The notes under the pieces: model-generated
The model's database searches: none
Told to the model about the DNA's origin: nothing
Seen by the model: only the letters and a program-made list of their open reading frames with translations
Position numbers and translations under genes: made by a program
In this document: one piece after another, positions 49,413 through 59,885 of the stretch
Numbering within the stretch: position 1 is the first letter of the stretch
Layout: each line of letters begins with the position of its first letter
Origin: Clostridia bacterium UC5.1-1D2
GTDB taxonomy: Bacteria; Bacillota; Clostridia; Lachnospirales; Lachnospiraceae
Reading direction: 5' to 3'
Assembly: GCA_001304855.1 (NCBI GenBank)
Contig: BBZN01000001.1
Location: 1 to 64,000, forward strand
DNA: 64,000 bases

Positions 49413-49523
49413 CGGATAAACCGCCTGTCCCCCCATTTGGTCAATCTCCTGCGGCCTGCGGCCGGATGAAGGAAAATTTAAAACACGGACTGATTTTAAC
49501 AGACTCCGGGAAAGGCGGATTTT

Positions 49524-50338
49524 ATGGTACATATAGTTGGAGCAGGTCCGGGGGCGGTGGATCTGATTACAGTGAGAGGATACAGCCTTCTCCAAAAGGC
49601 GGATGTAATTATATATGCAGGATCCCTGGTTAATAAGGAGCTGCTGGAAATTGCAGGGGAAGGAGCGCAGCTCTATGACAGCGCGCAGATGACCCTGGAG
49701 GAAGTGATGGAAACTGTGGAGAGGGCGGAGAAAGGGGGGCTTGTGACAGTCAGGCTTCATACAGGGGATCCCTGCCTTTATGGGGCCGTGAGAGAGCAGA
49801 TGGATTGGATGGACAGCAAAGGGATCCGCTATGACATCTGCCCCGGCGTCAGTTCTTTTTGCGGGGCCGCGTCAGCCCTGGAGATGGAATATACCCTTCC
49901 CGGCATTACGCAGAGCGTAATTATCACAAGAATGGCAGGAAGGACTCCGGTGCCTGAGCGGGAATCTATCCGCAGCATGGCGGCTCACAGATCCACGATG
50001 GTGGTATTTCTGAGCGCAGGAATGCTGGGGGAGTTATCGGAGGAGCTGAAGGCGGGGGGCTGCAGTCCCCAGACTCCGGCCGCCATTGTGTACAAGGCCA
50101 CCTGGCCTGATGAAAAGGTGGTGCGCTGCACTGTGGGGACGCTGGCCCAGGCTGCTGATCAGGAACAGATTAGAAAGACTGCGCTGATTGTAGTGGGAGA
50201 GAGCGTGGGCAGAAGGGATACCAGCGCTCCAAGCTGTACGATCCTCAATTCACCACGGAATTCAGGAGGGAAGAACCAATTCGGTTCCCGGCGTCATGTA
50301 TGTGGTGGGTATGGGACCCGGAAGCAGGGCGCAGATGA
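49524..50338 (+). CDS. cbiF: Cobalt-precorrin-4 C11-methyltransferase, frame broken near the end
   Basis: Tetrapyrrole methylase: VHIVGAGPGAVDLITVRG is the SAM-binding start, then YAGSLVN, then RLHTGDPCLYGAVREQMD, GVSSFCGAASALEMEYTLP and a late VYKATWPDEKV, all characteristic of CbiF/CobM. A break near 50220 leads into RSKLYDPQFTTEF, the normal C-terminus. In the restored frame the first stop is at 50336, overlapping cbiH; the true stop may lie earlier and be hidden by another lost base. About 255 residues. Confidence 0.88.
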
Positions 50339-51029
50339 CGGGCCAGGCCCTGGCTGTGCTGGAACAGTGCCAGGTGATTGCCGGGTATACGGTGTATGTG
50401 GATCTGGTCCGGGCGTATTTTCCTGAAAAAGAATTTCTTACAACTGGTATGACAAGAGAGGAAGAGCGGTGCCGCAGGGCCCTGGAGCGCTGTGCGGAGG
50501 GAAAGAATACGGCAATGATATGCAGCGGCGATGCCGGCGTCTATGGAATGGCGGGGCTGATGCTGGAATTGTCCGGGGAATATCCCGGCGTGGAGGTGGA
50601 GGTCATACCTGGCGTAACTGCGGCTAACGCAGGCGCTGCGGTTCTGGGCGCGCCGCTGATGCATGATTTTGCCGTTATCAGCCTCAGCGACAGGCTGACC
50701 CCTCTGGACACAATCTGGAAACGGGTAGATTCGGCTGCGGCAGCCGATTTCGTTATCTGCATTTACAATCCTGCCAGCAAGGGCAGGCCGGATTACCTCA
50801 GGCAGGCCTGTGTGCGTATCATGGCCTGGAGGGGGGAGGACACTGTCTGCGGCCTTGTGAAAATATCGGACGGGAAGGGCAGGAGACGGAGGTTCTGAGC
50901 CTGGGGGAGCTGAAGGACCGGCAGGTGGATATGTTTACAACTGTCTATATCGGAAATTCCCGGACCGTGAGACAGGGCGGGCGCATGGTGACGCCCAGAG
51001 GCTACCGGTTTGAGGGGCGCGGTGAGTAA
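50296..51029 (+). CDS. cbiH: Cobalt-precorrin-3B C17-methyltransferase, frame broken
   Basis: Ring-contracting methylase of the anaerobic pathway. Start YVVGMGPGSRAQMTGQAL, then VIAGYTVYVDLV, SGDAGVYGMAGLMLEL, VTAANAGAAVLGAPLMHDFAVISLSD and FVICIYNPASKGRPDYL are CbiH/CobJ motifs. A break near 50880 hides the C-terminus VYIGNSRTVRQGGRMVTPRGY, repaired by one G. About 245 residues. The ATG at 50296 lies 26 bases after AGGAGG, so the true start may be a little upstream. Stop overlaps the GTG of cbiJ. Confidence 0.88.
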
Positions 51030-51824
51030 AGGCGGCAGGCGGCTTCTGCTTTTTGGCGGAACCACAGAGGGCCGCCTGCTGGCAGAATATATTTCAGGAC
51101 TGGACTGCCCGATGCTGGTGTGTGTGGCTACGGAATATGGAAGGGATCTGCTGCCGCCGGGGCTGAGAGTCCGTACGGGCCGTCTGGACGCCGCGGGGAT
51201 TAAAAAACTTATAGAGGAAGAACAGCCGGGCCTTATCATCGACGCAACCCACCCCTATGCGGTGGAGGTTTCGGAGAATATACGGACTGCCTGGAAAGAC
51301 AGAGAGGGGATCCGGCTGCTCAGGTGTCTGCGGGAAGGGGAATCCGGGGAACCTGAAAAGGGGGAGGCGGAGGGAAAACCGCCCGTTGTCCGGGTTGCAA
51401 GGGTGGAGGATGCCGTAAAATGGCTCTCCGGCAGGGAGGGCAGGATTCTGGTCACCACAGGAAGCAAGGAGCTGGCTGCCTATTCCCGCCTGGAGGATTA
51501 CAAAAGCCGGCTAATCGTAAGAATTCTCCCTGCCGCCCCTGCTGTGGAAGCCTGCCAAAGGCTGGGGATAGAAGCGGAGCATATCATTGCGGCCCAGGGC
51601 CCCTTTTCGGAGGAAGCCAACCGCCGGCAGCTGAGAAACTACAACTGCTCCTTCTTGTAACGAAGGATGGAGGCAGGGCAGGGGGATTTCTGGAGAAAAT
51701 CCGGGCGGCCGGTCTGGAGGGAGCGGTGGCTGTGGTCATAGAACGGCCGGGCATGGAGGAAGGGCTTCCCCTGGAGGAGATAAAAAGACAGGTCTGGGAA
51801 TGGATTGAGCAAAAGGAAGGATGA
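51022..51824 (+). CDS. cbiJ: Cobalt-precorrin-6A reductase, frame broken
   Basis: Reduces cobalt-precorrin-6A with NAD(P)H. LLLFGGTTEGRLLAEYI is the family start; DATHPYAVEVSENI and the later HIIAAQGPFSEEANRRQL are the conserved CbiJ/CobK blocks. A break near 51645 separates the last 60 residues (LLVTKDGG). The start is GTG at 51022, overlapping the cbiH stop. About 267 residues. Confidence 0.87.
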
Positions 51825-51831
51825 GACATAT

Positions 51832-53129
51832 ATGGATGATATACAGCCAATCGTTTATCTTGTAGGAATCGGAATGGGCAGCGAGGATCAGCTTACAGGC
51901 AGGGCGATGGACTGTCTGGAGGCGGCCCAGGTGATTATGGGGGCGGACCGGATGCTGGACAGTGTCCGGGGATTTACAGAAAACAAGCGTATTTTGCCAC
52001 CTACAAGCCAAGTGAGATGGTTCAGTGGCTGGGAAGCTTCCGGTGGGATGAGGCGGCTTTGGTCCTTTCAGGGGATACCGGCTTTTACAGCGGCGCTGAG
52101 GCTGCCGGAAAGGCATTCATGAGGGAGGGCTGGGATGTGGAGTATGTGCCCGGTGTTTCCAGCCTCTCCTACATCTGCTCCAGGCTGGGAAAAAGCTGGC
52201 AGAATGTCCGTCCTCTCAGCAGCCACGGCCGTGATTGCGACGCAGTGGGCCATATAAGGAAGTACAGAAGTTCCTTCATACTTCTGGGAGGAGGTGGAGG
52301 CGTGTCCGGCCTGTGCCGCCAGCTGGTGAGCAGCGGTATGAGCGGCGTTAAGCTGTGGGCGGGGGAAAATTTCTCCTACGAGGATGAGCGTATTACCTGG
52401 GAGATGACTCCCGCCGAGCTGCTTATGGAGGATGAACACCAGCCCTTCGGCAGCCTGGCCTGCGTGCTGGTGGAGAACCCTGACGCCGATGAGGGCAGAC
52501 TCTATCCTGAGGCCGGTCCCTCAGACGACCAGTTTATCCGGGGGCAGGTGCCTATGACAAAGGCTGAGGTGCGCAGGATTTCACTGGAAAAGCTGCGGAT
52601 TGGGGACGGCGCAGTGTGCTATGACATTGGTTCGGGAACGGGCTCTGTGGCGGTGGAAATGGGAATGGCCATCCGGCGCAGGGACGGCGGCGGAGAATTG
52701 TACGCCATTGAGCGGAAACGTGAGGCGCTGCAGCTCATAGAATCCAACTGCCAGAAGTTTCATGGAAGCTGGTCCGGGTTTCACATTGTGGAAGGGGAGG
52801 CGCCTGAGGCTCTGGAAGGGCTCACGCCGCCCACTCATGCATTTATCGGCGGCAGCAACGGCAGGATGAGGGAGATTGTGGCGCGCCTTCTGGCAGCCAA
52901 CCCTCAGGTGCGGATGGTGGCAAATGCGATCACCCTGGAGACTGTGGGGGAGATCCTGGAATGCATGAGAACCTTTGAATTTGAGGATACGGAGATGGTT
53001 CAGATTCTGGCCGCCCCCGTGGAGCAGATAGGAAATTATCGCATGCCCAAGGCGCAGAATCCCGTCTACATTGCAGTGATGCAGTATCCGTCTGCAGGAA
53101 AAGAGGAGATTGAATGTCTGGAATTATGA
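51832..53129 (+). CDS. cbiET: Bifunctional cobalt-precorrin-7 C5 / -6B C15 methyltransferase (CbiE-CbiT), frame broken
   Basis: Fusion of two methylases, about 432 residues. The CbiE half begins IVYLVGIGMGSEDQLTGRAMD and has VLSGDTGFYSGA. The CbiT half, after about residue 225, has the classical SAM motif CYDIGSGTGSVAVEMG and ends with HAFIGGSNGRMREIV. CbiT also decarboxylates the C12 acetate. A break near 51997 (TTTT read as TTT) interrupts CbiE. Start ATG at 51832 follows GGAAGG. Overlaps cbiA by 16 bases. Confidence 0.9.
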
Positions 53130-54580
53130 TAACGGCTCCCAAAAGCGGAAGCGGCAAACCATGATAACCTGCGGCCTTCTGGCCTTTTGAAACGAAGGGG
53201 TTGAAGCCTTCTGCTTTAAATGCGGACCGGATTATATCGACGGCCTGTTCCACAGGAACGTCCTCGGCGTGGAGAGCGGCTGCCTGGATCTGTTTTTGAA
53301 GGGCCTGAGCAGATGAGAGACAAATTTCTAAGATACAGCCTTGGGAAGTTTGCTGTGGCCGAGGGGGCTATGGGATACTATGACGGCCTGGGCGGAGTGT
53401 CGTTAAAGGCCTCCGCCTGGGAGGTGGCTGAGACCCTGGAACTTCCGGCATTTCTGGTGGTGGACGCCCACGGAGCCGGTCTTTCCATCGCGGCGCAGAT
53501 TCAGGGGTTTCTGGAGTTCGACACAGGCAAGGGCAGCCGGAACCAGGGAAAGGAGAATTCAGGAAAGGGACGGCGCAACCAGATAGCAGGGGTTATTTTT
53601 AACCGCATGTCCCCTGGCATGTACGGCAGTATGAAGGCGGAAGTGGAAGGGCGTCTTGGGGTGCCTGTGGCAGGATATGTGCCGGAGCTGGATTTCCTGA
53701 AGGTGGACAGCCGCCATCTGGGCCTGGTGCTTCCGGATGAGATTGGGGGGCTTAAGCTGCAGATGGAGCGGCTGGCGGACTGCCTGGAGAAAAGCCTGGA
53801 TCTGGATCTCATTGTGCAAATGGGGGGAGGAGACAGGGATAAAACAGGGGAGAGCGGTTTATCAGACGCAGGAGGCGCTCTTTTAAAAGAGGGTACAGCC
53901 GGACTCGGCAGCCGGACCTGTCCGGGAAAATTCCGGCTGGGTATTGCCATGGATGAGGCCTTTTGCTTTTACTACAGGGAAAATCTGGAGGCTATGGAGG
54001 CGGCAGGGGCCCGGCTGGTTTACTTTAGCCCTGTTCATGACAAAGAGCTGCCTCCGGGGCTGGGGGGCATGATTCTGGGAGGCGGTTATCCGGAAAATTA
54101 TGCAGGGGCTCTGAGTGGGAATTACTCCATGAAACGAGCCGTAAGGGAGGCTGCAAGAGACGGGATGCCCATTCTCGGCGAATGCGGCGGATATCTTTAT
54201 CTTTTGGAAGAGCTGGAGGGAGCGGACGGCAGGGTTTATCCATGGCGGGAGTGTTTAAGGGGAGGGGATGCCGGGTGGGGAGAAACCCCAGATTCGGCTA
54301 CATCACTGTGACGGCGGACAGGGAGCTTCCTTTTCTGGAACAGGGGGATCCTATAAAAGCCCATGAATTCCACTACTGGGATTGCGCCTGTGACGAGAAG
54401 GAGTATGCCATGACTGCAGTGAAACCTGTGGGAAAGAGAAGCTGGCCCTGTATGCGCGCAGCCAAGAATACGGTGGCCGGTTTTCCTCATCTTTATTACG
54501 GCTCCTGTCCCCGGTGGGTTCAGCGTTTTGCGGAAAAATGTATTGCATATAAAAGTGTACAAGAGGGATCGGTTATATGA
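53114..54580 (+). CDS. cbiA: Cobyrinate a,c-diamide synthase, frame broken about five times
   Basis: Amidates the a and c acetate side chains using glutamine and ATP. About 490 residues. The N-terminal P-loop is recovered as ITAPKSGSGK; then CGPDYIDGLFH, VAEGAMGYYDG, and the glutaminase domain with GGGYPENYA and the catalytic cysteine in GECGGYLYL. The end reads AHEFHYWDC. Breaks cluster near 53158, 53180, 53205 and 53295, with one near 54241; the cluster makes this the most damaged gene. Its stop overlaps cobT as ATGA. Confidence 0.87.
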
Positions 54581-55635
54581 CGGTAGAAGAAGCGGTAAAG
54601 TTGGTAAAAGAGCCTGACGGAACGGCAGCCCTGGAAGCTGCCCTGCGCTGGGACAAGGTGGCCAAGCCTCTGAACAGCCTGGGAGAGCTGGAGAAGGATA
54701 TTATCCGTATTGCAGGGGCTCAGGGAAGTTCCCGTATATCCATCGGCAGAAAAGCCATTGCGGTAATGTGTGCGGACAACGGAATCGTCCGGGAGGGCGT
54801 TACCCAGACGGGACAGGAGGTAACTGCCATTGTGGCGGGCAATATGGCGGCGGGGCGCTCCTGCGTCTGCATTATGGCAACGCAGGCAGGGGCGGACGTG
54901 ATTCCGGTGGATGTGGGCATGGCGTCAAAAACGCCGGTTGAGGGCGTCCTCATGCGCAGAGTTGCGGATGGAACCCGCAGTTTCCTGGAGGGACCTGCCA
55001 TGAGCAGGGAGGAGGCTGTTCAGGCCATAGAGACGGGCATCGCCCTGGCGGTTGAACTGAAATCACAGGGCTATGAACTGGCGGGATCCGGCGAGATGGG
55101 AATCGGCAATACCACTACCAGCAGCGCAGTTCTCTCGGTTCTTTTGGATGCAGAACCTGAAGCCGTCACGGGTCGCGGGGCGGGACTGACCACCGAGGGG
55201 TACAGGCGCAAGATCCGTGTGATAAAAGAAGGCCTGGCTCTTCACCGGCCGGACAGGCGCGATCCGGTGGACGTGCTGTCAAAGGTGGGAGGGCTGGATT
55301 TGGCCGCGCTGGCCGGATTTTATGTGGGCTGCGGCCTCTGCCGCCTTCCTGTGGTTCTGGACGGCCTTATAACAGGAGCTGCGGCTTTGGCTGCGGCAGG
55401 CCTCTGCCCCAATGTAAAGGGATATCTTCTGGCCTCCCACCGGTCTGCGGAACCGGCTGGGGGACTGGTTCTGGACGCTCTGGGCCTCACTCCTGTGATT
55501 CAGGCGGGAATGTGCCTGGGCGAGGGTACGGGGGCGGCCGCCTGTTTCCCTCTGCTGGACATGGCCGCTGCCGTCTACGGGCAGATGAGCAGCTTTGAGG
55601 AGATTCATGTAGAGCAATATGAACATTTGGCCTAG
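54577..55635 (+). CDS. cobT: Nicotinate-nucleotide-dimethylbenzimidazole phosphoribosyltransferase
   Basis: Activates the lower-ligand base as alpha-ribazole phosphate. Intact, 352 residues. KPLNSLGELEKDIIRIAG is the start; MCADNGIVREGVTQTGQEVT, GEMGIGNTTTSSAVL, the TGRGAGLT loop and the C-terminal GMCLGEGTGAA with the catalytic-site Glu region are all in place. Overlaps the cbiA stop by 4 bases. Confidence 0.95.
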   Translation: MTVEEAVKLVKEPDGTAALEAALRWDKVAKPLNSLGELEKDIIRIAGAQGSSRISIGRKAIAVMCADNGIVREGVTQTGQEVTAIVAGNMAAGRSCVCIMATQAGADVIPVDVGMASKTPVEGVLMRRVADGTRSFLEGPAMSREEAVQAIETGIALAVELKSQGYELAGSGEMGIGNTTTSSAVLSVLLDAEPEAVTGRGAGLTTEGYRRKIRVIKEGLALHRPDRRDPVDVLSKVGGLDLAALAGFYVGCGLCRLPVVLDGLITGAAALAAAGLCPNVKGYLLASHRSAEPAGGLVLDALGLTPVIQAGMCLGEGTGAAACFPLLDMAAAVYGQMSSFEEIHVEQYEHLA

Positions 55636-55721
55636 AGCGTGTTTGAACATTCATTTTCACAAACCGGGCCGCGGGTCCGGCGGAAAGCGGATTTCAAACC
55701 GGGCCGGGAGGGAGCGGGTGG

Positions 55722-56300
55722 ATGATAACCTTAGTTACAGGCGGAAGCGGAAGCGGAAAATCCGAATATGGCGAAGAACTGGTTCTGAGCCTTAACTCTC
55801 AGGTCAGGTATTATATCGCCACGATGGAGGTGTTCGGGGAGGAAGGGCGGGCCAAGGTTCAACGCCACAGGAGACTGCGGCAGGGAAAGGGCTTTATTAC
55901 GGTGGAGCGCCTGCGGGACCTGGGGAGCCTGAAGCTGGACGGGGGCAGGGAAGAAGGCAAAAGCTCCGTACTTTTGGAATGTGTGTCCAACCTGGCAGCC
56001 AATGAGATGTTCGGCGGCCGTACCCTGGGAGAAGGGGGAAGCATAGAGGCTCTGGCCTCCGGCCTTGCCCGGGATATCGCCTCGGTTGCGGCCCGGGCAG
56101 ACGACATGGTAATTGTTACCAATGAGGTGGGGCGCGACGGCAGAACCTATGACCGGGAAACCATGGATTATATCCGGCTGATGGGACTCCTGAACCGCCG
56201 TCTGGCGGATATGGCAGATCAGGTGGTGGAAGTGGTGTTCGGCATTCCGGTTGTCTTAAAGCCGCCTCCTGCCTGTGTGAAAGGAGCATTGGAAAAATGA
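55722..56300 (+). CDS. cobU: Adenosylcobinamide kinase/guanylyltransferase
   Basis: Phosphorylates cobinamide and transfers GMP. Intact, 192 residues. P-loop VTGGSGSGKSEYGEEL at residues 5-20, then YYIATMEVFGEE, RHRRLRQGKGF with the guanylylated histidine region, LLECVSNLAANEMF, and IVTNEVGRDGRT. Start ATG follows GGGAGGGAGCGGG. Stop overlaps the cobS start as ATGA. Confidence 0.94.
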   Translation: MITLVTGGSGSGKSEYGEELVLSLNSQVRYYIATMEVFGEEGRAKVQRHRRLRQGKGFITVERLRDLGSLKLDGGREEGKSSVLLECVSNLAANEMFGGRTLGEGGSIEALASGLARDIASVAARADDMVIVTNEVGRDGRTYDRETMDYIRLMGLLNRRLADMADQVVEVVFGIPVVLKPPPACVKGALEK

Positions 56301-57121
56301 GAGGACTTTATTCCTGCATAATCGCCGTATCCATGTATTCTAAAATCCCCATGCCCGGAGTGGAGTGGACCAAGGAGCGCATGGCTTATGTGATGTGCTG
56401 GTTTCCGGTTGTAGGACTTTTGGAAGGAGCCGTACTGGGGCTGTGGTTCTGGCTGGGGGTCAATGTGTTCCGGTTCACCCGGCTGTTCACGGCGCTGGCG
56501 GGGGCGGCCCTTCCCCTTCTGGTTACAGGCGGGATTCATATGGACGGCTTTCTGGATACCATGGACGCCCTCCACTCATACGGGGACAGGGCGAAAAAGC
56601 TGGACATACTTAAGGATCCCCATATAGGGGCCTTTGCCGTCATATCCCTGGCGGTTTACATGCTCCTCTATACAGGGATATTTTATGAATACACGTCGCT
56701 GCTGGCCGTGAACCAGCCCTTCAGAGGGGTTTTCTATCTTCTTCCGGGAGTGATATTTACAATGGAGCGTTCCCTCAGCGGCCTTTCGGTGGTAGCCTTT
56801 CCTCCCGCCAAAAAAGACGGGCTGGCTGCCGGGTTTGCAGGCGCCGCAAAGAAGCAGGCGGAAAAACCGGCGCTGCTGGCATGGGCGGCAATCTGTGCGG
56901 CGGCTTCCGGCCTGGCAGGAAAATATGGCCTGATATGCGGTCTGGCAGTTCTGTCGCTTCAGCTTCTGGTATTTGCCTGGTATTACCGGATGTCCCAGCG
57001 GGAATTCGGGGGAGTCACAGGCGATTTGGCAGGCTGTTTTCTGCAAATCTGCGAGGCTGTCAGCTTCGGGGGCATTGTTCTTTTGATCCATATAGTTTTT
57101 AGAGGAGGAGTAATGGGATGA
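56297..57121 (+). CDS. cobS: Adenosylcobinamide-GDP ribazoletransferase (cobalamin synthase)
   Basis: Membrane enzyme joining alpha-ribazole and adenosylcobinamide-GDP. Intact, 274 residues with multiple hydrophobic helices. Family motifs: MYSKIPMPGVEW, GGIHMDGFLDTMDALHSYGDRAKKL (acidic metal-binding segment), KDPHIGAFAVI and later GGVTGDLAGCFLQICE. Overlaps cobU and the second cobU-like gene by 4 bases each. Confidence 0.95.
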   Translation: MRGLYSCIIAVSMYSKIPMPGVEWTKERMAYVMCWFPVVGLLEGAVLGLWFWLGVNVFRFTRLFTALAGAALPLLVTGGIHMDGFLDTMDALHSYGDRAKKLDILKDPHIGAFAVISLAVYMLLYTGIFYEYTSLLAVNQPFRGVFYLLPGVIFTMERSLSGLSVVAFPPAKKDGLAAGFAGAAKKQAEKPALLAWAAICAAASGLAGKYGLICGLAVLSLQLLVFAWYYRMSQREFGGVTGDLAGCFLQICEAVSFGGIVLLIHIVFRGGVMG

Positions 57122-57597
57122 TCCTTGTTACAGGGGGAAACTGCCAGGGAAAGAAAGCATTTTCCCAGAGTGTTTTGATGGATCTCCCCCAGGGGGGATC
57201 GGGGGTCTGGTGCGACGGAAGCTGTGCGGATTGGGAAACTTTTATGAAGGAGAAGTACGGCTGGAACTTCCACCTGTTTGTCCGGCGGGTCATGCTGGGG
57301 GAGGCGGGAGCGCTTCCGGGCCGGACCGGCTCCTCCATCTTCCGGGCTTCCCGGGAGAAAGGACATGTGTGGACAGAGAAGGAGCTTGCAGATCTGGCTT
57401 CCCTGCTTGTACAGAGTCTGGCGGATGAAGGGGCGGGCCGCATTCTTGTGACGGATGAGATTGGCTGCGGAATCGTTCCTGTGGAATACTTTGAGCGTAT
57501 ATACAGGGAAGAGACGGGCCGGATCTGCTGCATGGCGGCCTCCAGGGCCAGCCAGGTGTGGCGCGTGTGCTGTGGAATCGGACAGAGAATTAAATGA
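57118..57597 (+). CDS. CobU-like protein with altered P-loop
   Basis: Intact, 159 residues, a second CobU-type protein. Start MILVTGGNCQGKKAFSQSV keeps the P-loop position but reads GNCQGKKA instead of G-x-x-SGKS. Later ILVTDEIGCGIVPVE matches the CobU IVTNEVG block, and the end RASQVWRVCCGIGQRIK matches the CobU C-terminus, where the metal/nucleotide contacts lie. The histidine region seen in cobU (RHRR) has no counterpart. It overlaps cobS and precedes cbiB. It may have lost kinase activity or act on another substrate; inference. Confidence 0.72.
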   Translation: MILVTGGNCQGKKAFSQSVLMDLPQGGSGVWCDGSCADWETFMKEKYGWNFHLFVRRVMLGEAGALPGRTGSSIFRASREKGHVWTEKELADLASLLVQSLADEGAGRILVTDEIGCGIVPVEYFERIYREETGRICCMAASRASQVWRVCCGIGQRIK

Positions 57598-57615
57598 CGG
57601 TGAGGTTTGTGCGGA

Positions 57616-58601
57616 ATGTGGACAGGTTGGCTGGAGTTATGGAAATTTCACTGGGCGGCCCTGCTTTTTGGCTGTGTGCTGGACTGGATCCTGGGGGATC
57701 CCTATTCTTTCCCCCACCCGGTGCGCCTTATGGGGAGTATGATAGCGGGGCTGGAGAGGGGACTGAGAGGAAGGCTTAAGGGCAGGGAGAGGCTGGCAGG
57801 GTTTCTGCTGGTTCTGGTCATGTGTCTGTCATGGGGGCTTCTGCCCTGGCTGGCCCTGGAGGGCGTGAGATATTTCACCATGCCCGGCCTGTGGTTTATT
57901 CCCCTTGCGCTGGAGACGGTTATATGCTATGAAATGCTGGCTGCGAAAAGCCTGCAAAGGGAGAGCATGAAGGTCTGCCGCAGCCTGGGAGCTGGGGGCC
58001 AGGGGAGGGGGCCAGGAAGAATGTGTCTATGATTGTGGGAAGGGACACCGGCGTTCTGGACGAGGAGGGGGATTGCAAGGGCGGCAGTGGAGACGGTGGC
58101 GGAGAACGCCTCGGACGGAGTCGTGGCCCCCTTTCTTTTTATGATGGCTTTGGGACCTGCCGGCGGGACTTTTTATAAAGCGGTAAATACCATGGATTCC
58201 ATGATTGGATATAAGAACGAGAACTATATGGAGTTGGAAGAACGGCGGCCAGACTGGATGATTTCCTGAATTTTATTCCGGCCCGGATTACAGGCTGCCT
58301 TATGATTGCAACGGCCTTTATTCTTCCGGGGATGGACGGAGGAAAAAGCCTTCGCATATTTCTGAGAGACAGGAAAAAACACGAAAGCCCCAATGCGGCC
58401 CACGGTGAGGCGGCCTGTGCGGGAGCGCTGGGGCTGCGGCTGGCGGGAGATGCATGGTATTTTGGAGAACTCCACAAAAAGGCGTTTATCGGGGATCGCG
58501 AGAGGGAGATAGAGCCGGAGGATATCAGAAGGGCAAACAGGCTGATGCTGGGGACGGAAGTGATGCTGGCGGCCATACTGGCAGTGATGGCGTGTATCTG
58601 A
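57616..58601 (+). CDS. cbiB: Adenosylcobinamide-phosphate synthase, frame broken three times
   Basis: Membrane enzyme attaching the aminopropanol arm. About 330 residues with several helices. [20 protein letters not shown] is the family's first signature; then [46 protein letters not shown] and [17 protein letters not shown]. Breaks near 58020, 58068 and 58243. I chose ATG 57616 (GGTGAGG 10 bases upstream); the ATG at 57594 is in another frame. Confidence 0.87.
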
Positions 58602-58715
58602 ACTTAACTTTTTCCCGGAGGCGTTTCACCATTGTCCCGGCCTGTGGCATACAGCCCGCCGCAGCTGCCGGCAAAGCCTGAGTCACCGATAAAACTACAG
58701 GGAGCGTGTACAGAG

Positions 58716-59874
58716 ATGGAATATCAACATGGAGGCGACATTTACAGCCGTGAAATTGAACTGGACTATTCTGCCAATATTAATCCCCTGGGACTGCCTC
58801 CGGGAGTCAGAAGGGCTCTGGCTCAATGTGTGGAGGGCCCGGCCTTTTCTCTTTATCCCGACAGCGCATGCCGGGCTTGAGACAGGCGCTGGAGCGCCAT
58901 CACAAAATTCCGGCAGAGTATATTATCTGCGGCAACGGGGCTGCGGATTTGATCTTCGGTCTGGCAGCGGCCCTGCGCCTGGGCGGGGGCTGGTCCTGAG
59001 CCCTACGTTTACGGAGTATGAACAGGCCATGAGAGCAGCGGGCGCCAGAGTGGACCATCTTTTACTGGATGAGAAAAAAGGGTTTGTTCCCGATATAGAG
59101 GCCATATGCGGCCTTATCAGGAAAGGGAAAGAGAAGGGGGAGCCTTATGACATGGCGTTCATATGCAACCCCAACAATCCCACCGGGGTCCCTCTGAAAA
59201 AGAAGAGGTGGAGGAGCTGGCCGGGGAATGCCAGACCGCGGGCGTCCTGCTGGTTGTGGACGAGTGTTTCTGCGATTTTATGGAGGAGCGGGAGGCATGC
59301 TCCGTGATTCCCGCCCTGGAACGCTTCAAAAACCTCTTTGTATTAAAGGCGTTTACCAAGCTCTACGCCATGGCGGGCCTGAGGCTGGGCTACGGACTCT
59401 CATCGGATGTTACGCTGCTGGAGGCCCTGACCCGGGTCCGCCAGCCCTGGTCCGTATCAGGCCCGGCCCAGAAAGCGGGGGAGGCCGCCCTGAAGGAGGA
59501 GGCATATGTAAAAGCTGCAAGAGCGCTCATCGGCAGGGAGCGGCAGTGGCTTAAGGCACAGCTGGAGGATATGGGGGTTCCGGGTCTATGATTCCAGGGC
59601 CAATTATCTGTTTTTCCGCCATCTGCCGGAGTCCGGGACAGGGAAACGCACCGCCGGAAAAGCGGCGGTTCCCGAGGGATGGCTGTATCACCGGCTGCTG
59701 GAGCAGAAGATTTTAATCCGCAGCTGCGGCAATTACCCTGGCCTGGATTCTTCCTATTACCGAATCTGCGTCAGGACGAGAGCGGAAAATGAAGTCCTGG
59801 CGGACCGAATCAGGAAGGTGATGGAGGAGGAGCAGGACGCTGGAACAGGATGCTCTGTTCCAAATACACATTGA
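58716..59874 (+). CDS. cobD: Threonine-phosphate decarboxylase-like PLP enzyme, frame broken three times
   Basis: Makes (R)-1-amino-2-propanol phosphate for the nucleotide-loop arm. About 385 residues, aminotransferase class I/HisC fold. Start [11 protein letters not shown] and [12 protein letters not shown] are typical of CobD; then [35 protein letters not shown], and the PLP lysine in [15 protein letters not shown]. Breaks near 58866, 59200 and 59578. HisC is the alternative by fold, but the start and operon favour CobD. Confidence 0.85.
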
Positions 59875-59885
59875 GGAGAAAAAAC

